Origin: Mycetohabitans sp. B8
Lineage (GTDB): Bacteria; Pseudomonadota; Gammaproteobacteria; Burkholderiales; Burkholderiaceae
Direction of reading: 5' to 3'
NCBI RefSeq assembly: GCF_021991875.1
Contig: NZ_JAHLKR010000016.1
Location: 1-64,000, forward strand
DNA length: 64,000 nucleotides
The translations under genes were made by a program, and so were the position numbers. Positions 1 to 6,574 of the stretch are shown here, in pieces. Numbering within the stretch: the stretch's first letter is position 1; each line of letters starts with the position of its first letter. The notes under the pieces were generated by a model. The model saw only the letters and a list, made by a program, of their open reading frames with translations, did no database searches and had not been told where the DNA came from.

Positions 1-111
1 GAGCGCCTCCATGATCTGGCTGTCCGTGAATCTCGACTTCTTCATTGCGTAGAACTCCCTTAACAAGAAAATTCTACTTCTGTTCCCACCGGTTTTTTGG
101 GGGGATTACCC
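1..111 (-). mobile_element. IS3-family insertion sequence, left end with start of orfA (cut by window edge)
   Basis: Read on the minus strand, positions 45 to 1 encode MKKSRFTDSQIMEAL, the conserved N-terminus of the IS3-family OrfA helix-turn-helix protein that binds the element's ends. The 60-odd bases before it, ending in a C-run next to an A-run around 95-110, look like the element's terminal region. The rest of the element lies outside the window. It sits against an IS5-type transposase remnant, so it probably inserted into or beside that older element. The exact end is uncertain because no second terminal repeat is visible. Confidence 0.7.
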
Positions 112-329
112 TCCGTCGCAGCGCCATCGAGCCAGCCATCGGGCACATGAAGGCAGACGGCAGGCTCGATTGTAATTGGCTCAAGGATGCGCTGGGCAAT
201 GCAATACACGCGGTGCTATGCGGCACCGGCCACAACTTGCGGATGATCCTGCGCAAACTGCGGCTTTTTTACGCCCTGATTCGTTTCGCTTTGCTCAGCT
301 TCAAAACCGCTGCGCTGTCCACGGCATGA
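110..329 (+). pseudogene. IS5-family transposase, C-terminal remnant
   Basis: The translation contains RRSAIEPAIGHMKADGRL and then LGNAIHAVLCGTGHNLRMIL, the conserved C-terminal block of IS5-family DDE transposases, including the glutamate of the catalytic triad (IEP). The N-terminal two thirds with both catalytic aspartates are missing, so the gene cannot work. The 5' side is cut by the IS3-type element. A TTATTCAGGGTCGAC motif shortly after the stop (about 351-365) may be part of the old IS end. Confidence 0.75.
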
Positions 330-372
330 ACTCGTCCGCCGCGTAAAACGAATTATTCAGGGTCGACTAACT

Positions 373-480
373 ATGTTATTCCAAAAATTGGAATGGTTTA
401 ACGAGCTGGACAAGAAAGTGATCGTGACAGCGGTCGATATTCTGCCCAATGAAACAGTAGAACAGCGGGTCAATCCCTAG
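373..480 (+). other. Short ORF of 35 codons, unassigned
   Basis: An ATG at 373 opens a 35-residue frame (MLFQKLEWFNEL... to a TAG at 478-480) that overlaps the end of the opposing glycosyltransferase gene by 11 bases. No family is recognised and no clear ribosome binding site is visible. It begins inside an inverted repeat, ATTCCAA-AAA-TTGGAAT (about 379-395). It may be the end of a gene disrupted by the neighbouring insertion sequences, or chance. Confidence 0.15.
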
Positions 481-1591
481 GTAACTTTGTTATCAGTGTG
501 CGAGAGATCTTTCGCAGTTTATTAGCCCCAAAACTAGCGAGCACCATCGGCCAATGAAACCATGAGCACAATTTCGACTGTCGTTGTAGTTTCGTGAGTA
601 TGTCAAGTCGCACGGAGCCATGCTTGTACGATACCACGTTACGATCGTTGAGGATATTAATGAAGCGTTGTAAGCTGGCCAGTTCACTTGCTGTTGAATA
701 ACGCTCGCGCAGCACTTCAATACCAGGCCACAACGCATCAAGTGTACTTGAGCTAACCTTATTAAGTCGCTCCGCGCGTGCGATAACCCGTTTCGCGAAC
801 GTGCCGATGTCACCCGCCTCTACTGACTCAAAGTTTGGTGCTCGCCAGTATTCACGACCACCTCCGCCATGGTAGCCGATCACGTAGTTGCCGCATAGCG
901 CGGCCTCAATGGGTGGTAAACCGAGTCCTTCGAGATCGGAAAACGACATGAAAATCCTTGATGCCTGAAGTGCGTGCGCGACTTCGCGCTCTTTCATGCC
1001 GTCGATTGCCCACAGATTCCAGCCCGTCGGCAAACGCCGTTTCAGCGCGAACACGACGGCAGCAGCATGTCGGCCATTCTTCCGTGGCATGTAGGTAATA
1101 ATGTTGCGCTTGTCACAGCCTACCGTGAATACGAGTGGATCAATCGAGCACCGCACATCGACAATGCGCGATATAAGTTCTGGATAGTGCAACGCAATCA
1201 GGTCGGACGAATCAGACGAGATTGACAGGATCGCGGTGGCATTGGCATACGCGAAACAGATGTCGGCATCCGATTGATGCCGCCCGCATTCACTTAAGTA
1301 ATAGCCGTTCTGCACAAAGATTGAGTACTGCAAACCGGCTGCAATAATTAGGGAAGCGAATGAAGCGGCCTTGATTTCCGGCAACACTATGTGATCGGTC
1401 GCACGCAGTTCGTCGCATGTGATTAGTGGTACCGATTGGCTCGCCCAAGGATATACGTAGCCACGCCGCTCATGGATGATCGCAGCGTTGATGCCCATGT
1501 CGTTCAGCGCGCGGCAATGATCATAGATGACCTTGACGCCTCCGGCGTGTGCCCCCGATTTCGGTGACGTGCACAAGTAAACTATGCGCAT
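470..1591 (-). CDS. Glycosyltransferase, GT4-like (GT-B fold)
   Basis: The 373-residue protein starts MRIVYLCTSPKSGAHAGG, typical of the N-terminal Rossmann domain of GT-B enzymes, with a glycine loop (AGGVKVI) near residue 17. Around residues 215-240 it carries SDLEGLGLPPIEAALCGNYV, the E-x7-E type signature of GT4 retaining glycosyltransferases that binds the nucleotide-sugar. The substrate cannot be told; surface glycan or O-antigen modification is likely. It stands alone between IS scraps and a phage lysis cassette and its codon use is less GC-rich than the core genes, which suggests acquired DNA, possibly a prophage cargo gene. Confidence 0.7.
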   Translation of the reverse strand: MRIVYLCTSPKSGAHAGGVKVIYDHCRALNDMGINAAIIHERRGYVYPWASQSVPLITCDELRATDHIVLPEIKAASFASLIIAAGLQYSIFVQNGYYLSECGRHQSDADICFAYANATAILSISSDSSDLIALHYPELISRIVDVRCSIDPLVFTVGCDKRNIITYMPRKNGRHAAAVVFALKRRLPTGWNLWAIDGMKEREVAHALQASRIFMSFSDLEGLGLPPIEAALCGNYVIGYHGGGGREYWRAPNFESVEAGDIGTFAKRVIARAERLNKVSSSTLDALWPGIEVLRERYSTASELASLQRFINILNDRNVVSYKHGSVRLDILTKLQRQSKLCSWFHWPMVLASFGANKLRKISRTLITKLPRD

Positions 1592-1726
1592 TTCTATATC
1601 TTTGTAGAAGGTTTCGTTACAAGTGATTTATTTTACACATTCCGGTCAAGCACCGTTTTTTGGTTTACCTCTTTGCTCATCTTTGAGCTAGGTTTTTCAT
1701 TGCATCACGAATCCGGGAAAGGATAT

Positions 1727-2152
1727 ATGACCGAAACATTCGACATGCCAACGCTTCTATCGGAACTGGGCCACGACGAAGCGCGGCGTTTAAAACGTTA
1801 CCTGGACACGGTTGGCAGGACCACCATCGGTGTCGGACGGAATTTAACTGATGTCGGAATCAGTGACAGCGAATACGACCTACTGCTGGAGAACGATGTG
1901 GCACGTTCGGTGATGTGGCACGTTCGGCACCTGCCGTGGTGGCGAAGTCTCGATGCGGTATGCCAGCGCGTGATCAACAATATGGCCTTCAACATGGGCG
2001 GCAAGCTGCTCACGTTTGCGAACACGCTGGCCGCGATGCAGCGCGGTGACTATGCGGCGGCGGCTGACGGCATGCTCGCCTCGAAGTGGGCCATGCAAGT
2101 GGGCACTCGCGCATACCGTCTTGCGAGCTTGATGCGTACCGGAGCAAGTTGA
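1727..2152 (+). CDS. Phage endolysin, GH24 (T4-type) lysozyme
   Basis: This 141-residue protein cleaves the MurNAc-GlcNAc bond of peptidoglycan at phage release. Residues near the N-terminus, HDEARRLKRYLDTVGRTTIG, match the GH24 active site with Glu (DEA), Asp (YLDT) and Thr (TTIG) correctly spaced. An upstream in-frame codon at 1673 would add 18 residues, but the ATG at 1727 follows a GGGAAAGGA ribosome binding site and gives the usual family start. There is no signal-anchor segment, so it needs the holin encoded immediately downstream. Its TGA shares one base with the holin ATG (TGATG), indicating translational coupling. Confidence 0.85.
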   Translation: MTETFDMPTLLSELGHDEARRLKRYLDTVGRTTIGVGRNLTDVGISDSEYDLLLENDVARSVMWHVRHLPWWRSLDAVCQRVINNMAFNMGGKLLTFANTLAAMQRGDYAAAADGMLASKWAMQVGTRAYRLASLMRTGAS

Positions 2153-2559
2153 TGCAACTCGATGAACACGAAAAAAATGTACTGGCGTTGGCCGTCATCG
2201 GCGCAATACTCGGACTAGGCAAGCTGCTTGCTGAGGGGGAGCAAGTCAGGCCGCGATTGGTGATAGGCCGCGCCATTGTGGGTGCGGGACTGTCGATGAG
2301 CGCTGGTGCAGTCTTGACGGCATTCCCCGATCTATCTCCGACTGGGCTCGTGGGCACCGCTTCGCTGTTCGGCATTCTTGGGCAAAATGCGCTTGAGGCT
2401 GGTGTCCAGAAATTCGTCGGGCGAATACCGACAGGGCGGGATGGAAGCTCGCATGGTGGCAGTTGCTACCACCGCTGCCATTTTCGCTGGCGCCAGCGTG
2501 TCGCTGTACTACCGAGCCCAGTTTGCGCAAGCGTATGCCGAAACCGCTGCCGTTTGTGA
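2152..2559 (+). CDS. Phage holin, small multi-pass membrane protein
   Basis: Starting at the ATG that overlaps the endolysin stop, the protein shows hydrophobic stretches at about residues 8-24 (NVLALAVIGAILGLGKLL), 40-60 (GRAIVGAGLSMSAGAVLTAF) and 65-80 (GLVGTASLFGILGQNAL). These are typical of three-segment phage holins that permeabilise the inner membrane and release the endolysin. The last 45 or so residues are cysteine- and arginine-rich and overlap the Rz frame by about 120 bases. The ancestral protein probably ended soon after VQKFVGR, so the present tail may be a read-on after a small frameshift. Confidence 0.7.
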   Translation: MQLDEHEKNVLALAVIGAILGLGKLLAEGEQVRPRLVIGRAIVGAGLSMSAGAVLTAFPDLSPTGLVGTASLFGILGQNALEAGVQKFVGRIPTGRDGSSHGGSCYHRCHFRWRQRVAVLPSPVCASVCRNRCRL

Positions 2560-3001
2560 GCGGCACGCTCTCGACCTAAAAGCCATTTCCGATGCAGCTC
2601 TGGCTGCTGAACGCAAGGCATCGGAGAACCGCAAAGACGCAGCGGGGAGGATCGAAGCCCTGGATGCCTACCTGGCAAAGGAAAGCCAAGCCCATGAAAC
2701 CGACAGCCGTCGTTACCGTGCTGCTCTTGCTGCTGGCACTGAGCGGTTGCGTGTCGCCGTCGCAAACTGTTCAATCCGTGGTGACGATCTGTCCGGAACT
2801 GCCGGCACTGCTCGCATGGGCGATGGAGCCACCGCCTATGCAGACCTCGACGCAGCGGTTGCAGAGCGCCTTTTCGTCGTCGCTGCCGACAACCAGCGAA
2901 AAATAGGCAAGCTTTTGGCGCTTCACCGCTACGTGCGTGCGGTGCGGCCACAGACGGCGGGATACAATCCAAACACGATGTCGGTTCAGTCCGCTGGGTA
3001 G
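2441..3001 (+). CDS. Phage i-spanin, Rz-like
   Basis: The N-terminus has one transmembrane segment (MVAVATTAAIFAGASVSLYY). A periplasmic, alanine/glutamate/arginine-rich coiled coil follows (residues about 30-100, CERHALDLKAISDAALAAER and onward). This is the plan of Rz inner-membrane spanins, which bridge to the outer-membrane Rz1 lipoprotein and fuse the membranes in the last step of lysis. ATG codons at 2441 and 2453 are both possible; GGGCGGG precedes the first and GGATGGAAG the second. Rz1 is embedded in another frame at 2694-2906, the classical arrangement. The C-terminus (ADNQRKIGKLLALHRYV) has a degraded copy at about 4.15-4.24 kb. Confidence 0.8.
   Translation: MEARMVAVATTAAIFAGASVSLYYRAQFAQAYAETAAVCERHALDLKAISDAALAAERKASENRKDAAGRIEALDAYLAKESQAHETDSRRYRAALAAGTERLRVAVANCSIRGDDLSGTAGTARMGDGATAYADLDAAVAERLFVVAADNQRKIGKLLALHRYVRAVRPQTAGYNPNTMSVQSAG
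2694..2906 (+). CDS. Phage o-spanin lipoprotein, Rz1-like, nested in Rz
   Basis: The ORF lies wholly inside Rz in a different frame. Its ATG at 2694 opens MKPTAVVTVLLLLLALSGC, a signal peptide with a lipobox (LSGC), so the mature 52-residue protein would be lipidated at Cys19. The rest is short, with a PPP stretch and many Ser/Thr/Gln, as usual for proline-containing Rz1 proteins. It is the outer-membrane partner of the i-spanin. With endolysin and holin the lysis set appears complete, but no structural or replication phage genes are in view, so this is a remnant or the end of a larger prophage. Confidence 0.8.
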   Translation: MKPTAVVTVLLLLLALSGCVSPSQTVQSVVTICPELPALLAWAMEPPPMQTSTQRLQSAFSSSLPTTSEK

Positions 3002-3021
3002 TAATCAAAGCTTTTTCGGCA

Positions 3022-3318
3022 TCAAGCATGTGCCGTTGCGTGCAATTGCAGCCCGAGTGCTTTGATGACCTTTAAAATCGTTCCGAAGCTCGGATTCCCC
3101 TCGCTTGACAGCGCCTTATATAGACCCTCCCGTGTCAGGCCCGCATCGCGGGCAACTTGTGTCATACCGCGCGCGCGGGCAATCACACCAAGCGCTTGTG
3201 CAATGAATGTTGGATCATCGCCGCCTTCTAGAAGGCATGCCTCAAAATATTCGGCGATATCTTCTTCGGTCTTCAGGTGCTCGGCCGAATCCCATGGCCG
3301 AGTCTTGATTTTTTCCAT
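3022..3318 (-). CDS. Addiction-module antidote protein (HigA/COG3636-like), orphan
   Basis: The 98-residue protein reads TRPWDSAEHLKTEEDIAEYFEACL at its N-terminus, then ARARGMTQVARDAGLTREGLYKALSSEGNPSFGTILKVIKALG, a helix-turn-helix of the Cro/XRE type. The combination is characteristic of the chromosomal putative addiction module antidote family. These antitoxins normally follow a RelE-like toxin gene on the same strand, but only 77 bases separate it from the end of the next TA pair and no RelE toxin of its own remains. It is therefore an orphan antitoxin or a third gene co-transcribed with higBA. Downstream lies the phage lysis cassette, convergent. Confidence 0.75.
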   Translation of the reverse strand: MEKIKTRPWDSAEHLKTEEDIAEYFEACLLEGGDDPTFIAQALGVIARARGMTQVARDAGLTREGLYKALSSEGNPSFGTILKVIKALGLQLHATAHA

Positions 3319-3395
3319 CTTTCACTTCGTACCTCTCGATTCCGTCTCGACGTGCCTGAACCGATTCACGCTAGCGAGCTAGTTCATCACACGGC

Positions 3396-3710
3396 TTAAC
3401 TGACGGCCAACTCTTCAATCAAAACTTCTGGATGACGGGTCGCGATGCTCAATAGGCGCTGGGCAGCACCGGTCGGCTTGCGACGCCCCTGTTCCCACTC
3501 CTGAAGGGTGCGCACGGAAACGCCGAGTACCGTAGCAAACTGAGTTTGCGACAGACCAACGACGCGACGCGCCTCGCTCGCTACGCTGACCTCAACTTTG
3601 GTAGTCCGCGCAGCCTTGCCAGCCTTCATTTGCTTCACTGCTTGCAGCAGTTCCGCTCCGATGTCGTGCGTCGCATTACGCGCGATGAGTTCCTTTTCGG
3701 TCTTAGGCAT
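3396..3710 (-). CDS. XRE-family antitoxin (HigA/NadS-like)
   Basis: The start chosen is the ATG at 3710 (MPKTEKELIARNATHDIGAE), giving 104 residues; longer frames upstream only read through the toxin gene. Residues about 45-100, VGLSQTQFATVLGVSVRTLQEWEQG followed by RKPTGAAQRLLSI, form a full helix-turn-helix of the type that neutralises RelE/HigB toxins and represses their shared promoter. It overlaps the 3' end of the toxin gene by 8 bases, and the order is toxin first, as in HigBA and unlike RelBE. Confidence 0.8.
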   Translation of the reverse strand: MPKTEKELIARNATHDIGAELLQAVKQMKAGKAARTTKVEVSVASEARRVVGLSQTQFATVLGVSVRTLQEWEQGRRKPTGAAQRLLSIATRHPEVLIEELAVS

Positions 3711-4014
3711 TTTCGATAGCCTCCTTGATTGCCTTGAGCGTGTGGCCGGGAATGTTCTCCCGCGCACTCTTGGCGTAGATCGTGAGCAACCAGATTTCGC
3801 CGTTCGCGAGCTGGTTGTAGTAGATGACGCGGACACCGCCGCTCTTCCCGCTACCTTGGCGCTTCCAGCGCACTTTCCGACATCCGCCGGAACCCGGAAT
3901 CATATCCCCCACATCGGGGTTGTTGGCGAGCCAGGAGCAGAACTCTCCGCGCTCGTCTTCCGTCCAGTAGTCGGATACAAAGCTCTTGAAGAGCAGGGTT
4001 TCAACGATTGTCAG
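3703..4014 (-). CDS. HigB/RelE-family mRNA interferase toxin, probable CTG start
   Basis: The frame from 4014 reads LTIVETLLFKSFVSDYWTEDERGEFCSWLANNPDVGDMIPGSGGCRKVRW in pieces that match the N-terminus of HigB2/YgjM-type RelE toxins. It continues KSGGVRVIYYNQLANGEIWLLTIYAKS and ends AIKEAIENA. The only ATG in frame is at 3912 and would remove a third of the domain. A TAA lies just upstream of two CTG codons (4017, 4014), so a CTG start at 4014 (103 residues) is the best fit; homologues start with Met at this position. Conserved Arg and Tyr of the RelE fold (VRW, GGVRVIYY) are present. It pairs with the antitoxin that overlaps its end. Confidence 0.75.
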   Translation of the reverse strand: MTIVETLLFKSFVSDYWTEDERGEFCSWLANNPDVGDMIPGSGGCRKVRWKRQGSGKSGGVRVIYYNQLANGEIWLLTIYAKSARENIPGHTLKAIKEAIENA

Positions 4015-4024
4015 CAGGAGTTAG

Positions 4025-4045
4025 TTATACGTCAATGACGTATAA
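4025..4045. promoter_or_regulatory. Perfect palindromic operator upstream of higB-like toxin
   Basis: TTATACGTCA and TGACGTATAA flank a single A: ten-base arms without mismatch, centred 21 bases before the toxin's CTG start. The position and symmetry are those of an autoregulatory operator bound by the HTH antitoxin alone or with toxin. That it is bound by this antitoxin is inference. Confidence 0.7.
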
Positions 4046-4146
4046 TTGGCAATCCCGGAACGAACCCGACAGGCCACGGATTGTGTTCCGCAAAGCAAAA
4101 GGTCCTCAAGCAGGACAAGGGTTTGCGGGATGCGATCTGATTCCGG

Positions 4147-4240
4147 TGCAACACGTTGTTGCCGTCGCGGCCGATGGCCAGCGCGAAATAGACAAGCTTC
4201 GCGCGCTCCAAGGCTACGTGTGTGGGGGGCGGAGATGCTG
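4147..4240 (+). pseudogene. Remnant of a second phage Rz C-terminus
   Basis: The frame HVVAVAADGQREIDKLRALQGYV closely parallels the end of the intact Rz gene at about 2.87-2.95 kb (VVAADNQRKIGKLLALHRYV). The nucleotide sequence is also clearly related over some 80 bases. No start codon, membrane segment or coiled coil remains. It marks a second prophage relic or a partial duplication of the lysis region between the TA pair and tRNA-Pro. Confidence 0.55.
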
Positions 4241-4346
4241 CCGATGACGCGCCGCTCGTTAGCTCGACGTGGTGCCGGGCGGTAGGCCAGTGCGTCGTCG
4301 AACTAGCGGACGTCGAAAGGGCCGAGCGGTACCGAAGGCATGAGAC

Positions 4347-4367
4347 ATATTAGAAATCTTCTAATAT
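4347..4367. repeat. Perfect inverted repeat, possible operator
   Basis: ATATTAGAA and TTCTAATAT are separated by ATC, giving nine perfect base pairs in an AT-rich patch within GC-rich DNA. It lies about 75 bases from the 3' end of tRNA-Pro. The short loop and lack of a T-run argue against a terminator. It resembles an operator for a dimeric HTH repressor, possibly left from the prophage or TA region. Confidence 0.4.
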
Positions 4368-4402
4368 CGCCTTCCCATTGCATAAAAACAGGCACTAACG
4401 AG

Positions 4403-4435
4403 AAAACCCGCGAAAGCCTTAGCTGACGCGGGTTT
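4403..4435 (-). terminator. Rho-independent terminator of tRNA-Pro
   Basis: On the minus strand AAACCCGCG pairs with CGCGGGTTT across a 14-base loop and is followed by a further T. It starts six bases after the 3' CCA of tRNA-Pro and on the same strand. Confidence 0.75.
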
Positions 4436-4440
4436 GAGAC

Positions 4441-4517
<77 letters not shown>

Positions 4518-4583
4518 AAAGCGATGAAGTATAGCAGAGATGTGCATGATTGCGAACTGCATCCGGCTGAGCCATGCGCAGCG

Positions 4584-4880
4584 TCATTGGATGCATTGAC
4601 CCGCTACGTGCATTGGGTGGCCGGGATACCGGATTTTGTCGCACAAATGCCACCACCCGCCGGGCGAAGCCGAGTAGCCCTGTGCCGTCCTGGCACGCCG
4701 CCGCAGGGCTTGCGCACGAACAGCGTCTTGCCGAGCGATGCCTTCAAGGCCTTCAGTTGCATGCTCACAGCAGACATGAACGGTGCACGAGGTCAGCAGC
4801 GCGGCTGAGTTGCCGGTGTTGGCGATGGCCACGATCGTGTCGAGCACGTCAAGGTTGAGCGCTTCTCGTGGGTCCCATCG
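4584..4880 (-). pseudogene. LysR-family regulator, N-terminal remnant with frameshifts
   Basis: Minus-strand frames give ALNLDVLDTIVAIANTGN. After a shift near 4795 they give SAVSMQLKALKASLGKTLFVRK, and later RYPGHPMH. Together these are the winged helix-turn-helix of a LysR-type regulator (FSAAA...SAVSMQLKALE-type signature). The frame is broken at least twice and the whole effector-binding domain is missing. Nothing downstream indicates what it regulated. Confidence 0.65.
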
Positions 4881-5241
4881 TTTGAATGCAAGCCCCGCTA
4901 TTATGTGGCGCCATTAATGACGGCTGCCGCATCCGGTTCGGCTATGTGGGCAGTGTGGCGTGCATGGCCGTTTGGTCAATGCGCTGGTGAACTAGTGGAC
5001 CGGTGGCGTGACGGGACTGTTGGGACCGGTGGGCGGCCTGCGCGGCGAGTGTGGGGGATTTGCAGCCAGCATGGCCGGAGCGGGGCATTAGCGGTTTCGG
5101 TCACGGCAACAGGTGCGAAGCAGTAGAGCTCGTGGCGCACTTGCCATCATGGTGGCCAGAACGGCAAGGCTATAGTCGCAACTGCGGCCGTCCCTACAAG
5201 TTGACTATCGCAGATTTCCTCTTTTCAAGGGACTCCTACTC
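4881..5241. other. Non-coding stretch upstream of porin
   Basis: No frame here resembles a protein family. The last 20 bases contain AAGGGA (5226-5231), a good ribosome binding site for the ATG at 5242. The rest presumably carries the porin promoter, but no confident -35/-10 pair was identified. Confidence 0.4.
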
Positions 5242-6353
5242 ATGTCTGGCAAAAAAATCGGCGCCTAGTCGACAGGCGCCTTTATGTAATCGTGCTAGCT
5301 GCCTGCGTAACCCAAGCGCACGCACAGAGTAGTGTGACGCTGTACGGTGAATTGGACACTGGCGTCGCATGGTTAAGCAATGTCGCCAACCATGCGCAGT
5401 ACAAGGCGACCAGTGGCTTGATCGACGGCAGCTATTGGGGAGTGCAAGGCTTAGAAGACCTCGGTGGCGGAAACAAGGCGGTGTTCCGGCTCGAACGCGG
5501 CTTCGCAGTGACCAACGGGCAATTACTGAATGACCATCCGTATTACATCGGTTTAGGCAACGAACGATACGGCACGATCACGCTGGGTCACCAGTACGAT
5601 GCAGTTCATGACTATTTTGCACTCTTCACGCTGACGGGTGGGGCAGGAGGCACTGCGTTCGCCCATCCGTTCGACAATGATAACGCGAACAACTCGTACC
5701 TCGCGCGCAATTCGATCAAATACACTAGTGCCCAATTTGCAGGTTTCAGCGCGGGCGGTATGTATGCGTTCTCGAACGCGGCGGGGCAATTCGCAAATAA
5801 CCGCGCGTACAGCGTGGGGACGAACTACCGAAACGGCCCGTTCAACGCGGGCGCCGCATACCTTCACGTGGACGGCCGCGGCAGGACGGCAACTGGCGCA
5901 TACGATATCGCGGCGCTGCCCGGCTCGAATCGCGACGCGTTTAACGCCATTGTCGGCGCGCAGAATGCCTACGGCGTCGTCGTGAACTATGCGCTGGGAG
6001 ACCTGACGCTGGGTGCCGCGTGGTCCCGTGCGACCTATACGAGTGTCGCGGATGCCGATACGGGCGCCAGTGCTCGTTCGATCGGATTCAGCAACTACGA
6101 GGTCAATGGCGTATATCAACTCATGCCCACGTTGACGCTGGCTGGCCTATACACGTACACGAAGGCGTCCGATGCACACTGGCACCAGGGCGCCGTGCAA
6201 CTCGATTATGCGCTCTCCAAGCGTACCGACACCTACGTGGAAACAGTTTACCCGCGCGCATCGGCCGGCGTGCCAGCCATGATCAATACCGCCGATCCCG
6301 CATCTGGTGGGAGCCAGCTATTGATCGCCGCAGGCGTTCGCCACCGTTTCTAA
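5242..6353 (+). CDS. Outer-membrane porin (Gram-negative trimeric porin), frameshift at an A7 tract in the signal peptide
   Basis: Mature sequence starts QSSVTLYGELDTGVAWLSN and ends VRHRF, with the terminal Phe needed for BamA recognition. This is a 16-strand general porin of the betaproteobacterial OmpC-like family, about 345 residues. The natural start is the ATG at 5242 behind AAGGGA, but that frame reads MSGKKIGA and stops. One more A in the A7 run (5251-5257) would join it to the frame ending ...VIVLAACVTQAHA-QSSV, a signal peptide with an AHA cleavage site. As written only a GTG at 5292 could start the main frame, giving an 11-residue leader too short for export. Either the gene is switched off by slippage, is phase-variable, or has one sequencing error. 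A stem of GGCGCCT/AGGCGCC (5260-5280) follows the run. Confidence 0.8.
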
Positions 6354-6414
6354 TTTGCCAGCATCACCCGTCAGCCGCCCAGTTGATCTGATGCGCCGAT
6401 GTACAGATGCGCTC

Positions 6415-6519
6415 AGCACAAAGCACAAAGCACAAAGCACAAAGCACAAAGCACAAAGCACAAAGCACCGAGCACCGAGCACCGAGTACCGAGTACCGAG
6501 TACCGAGTACCGAGCACCG
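6415..6519 (+). repeat. Tandem heptanucleotide array, 15 units
   Basis: Fifteen uninterrupted 7-base units: seven AGCACAA, three AGCACCG, four AGTACCG and one AGCACCG. The units change in blocks, as expected from local expansion after point mutations. It lies between the convergent 3' ends of the porin and the hybrid kinase gene, so it does not encode protein. Confidence 0.95.
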
Positions 6520-6574
6520 AACATTGAGGTCTGAGCACGGAAGCACGGTGCACCGTACACTGAGACGCGAGGCG

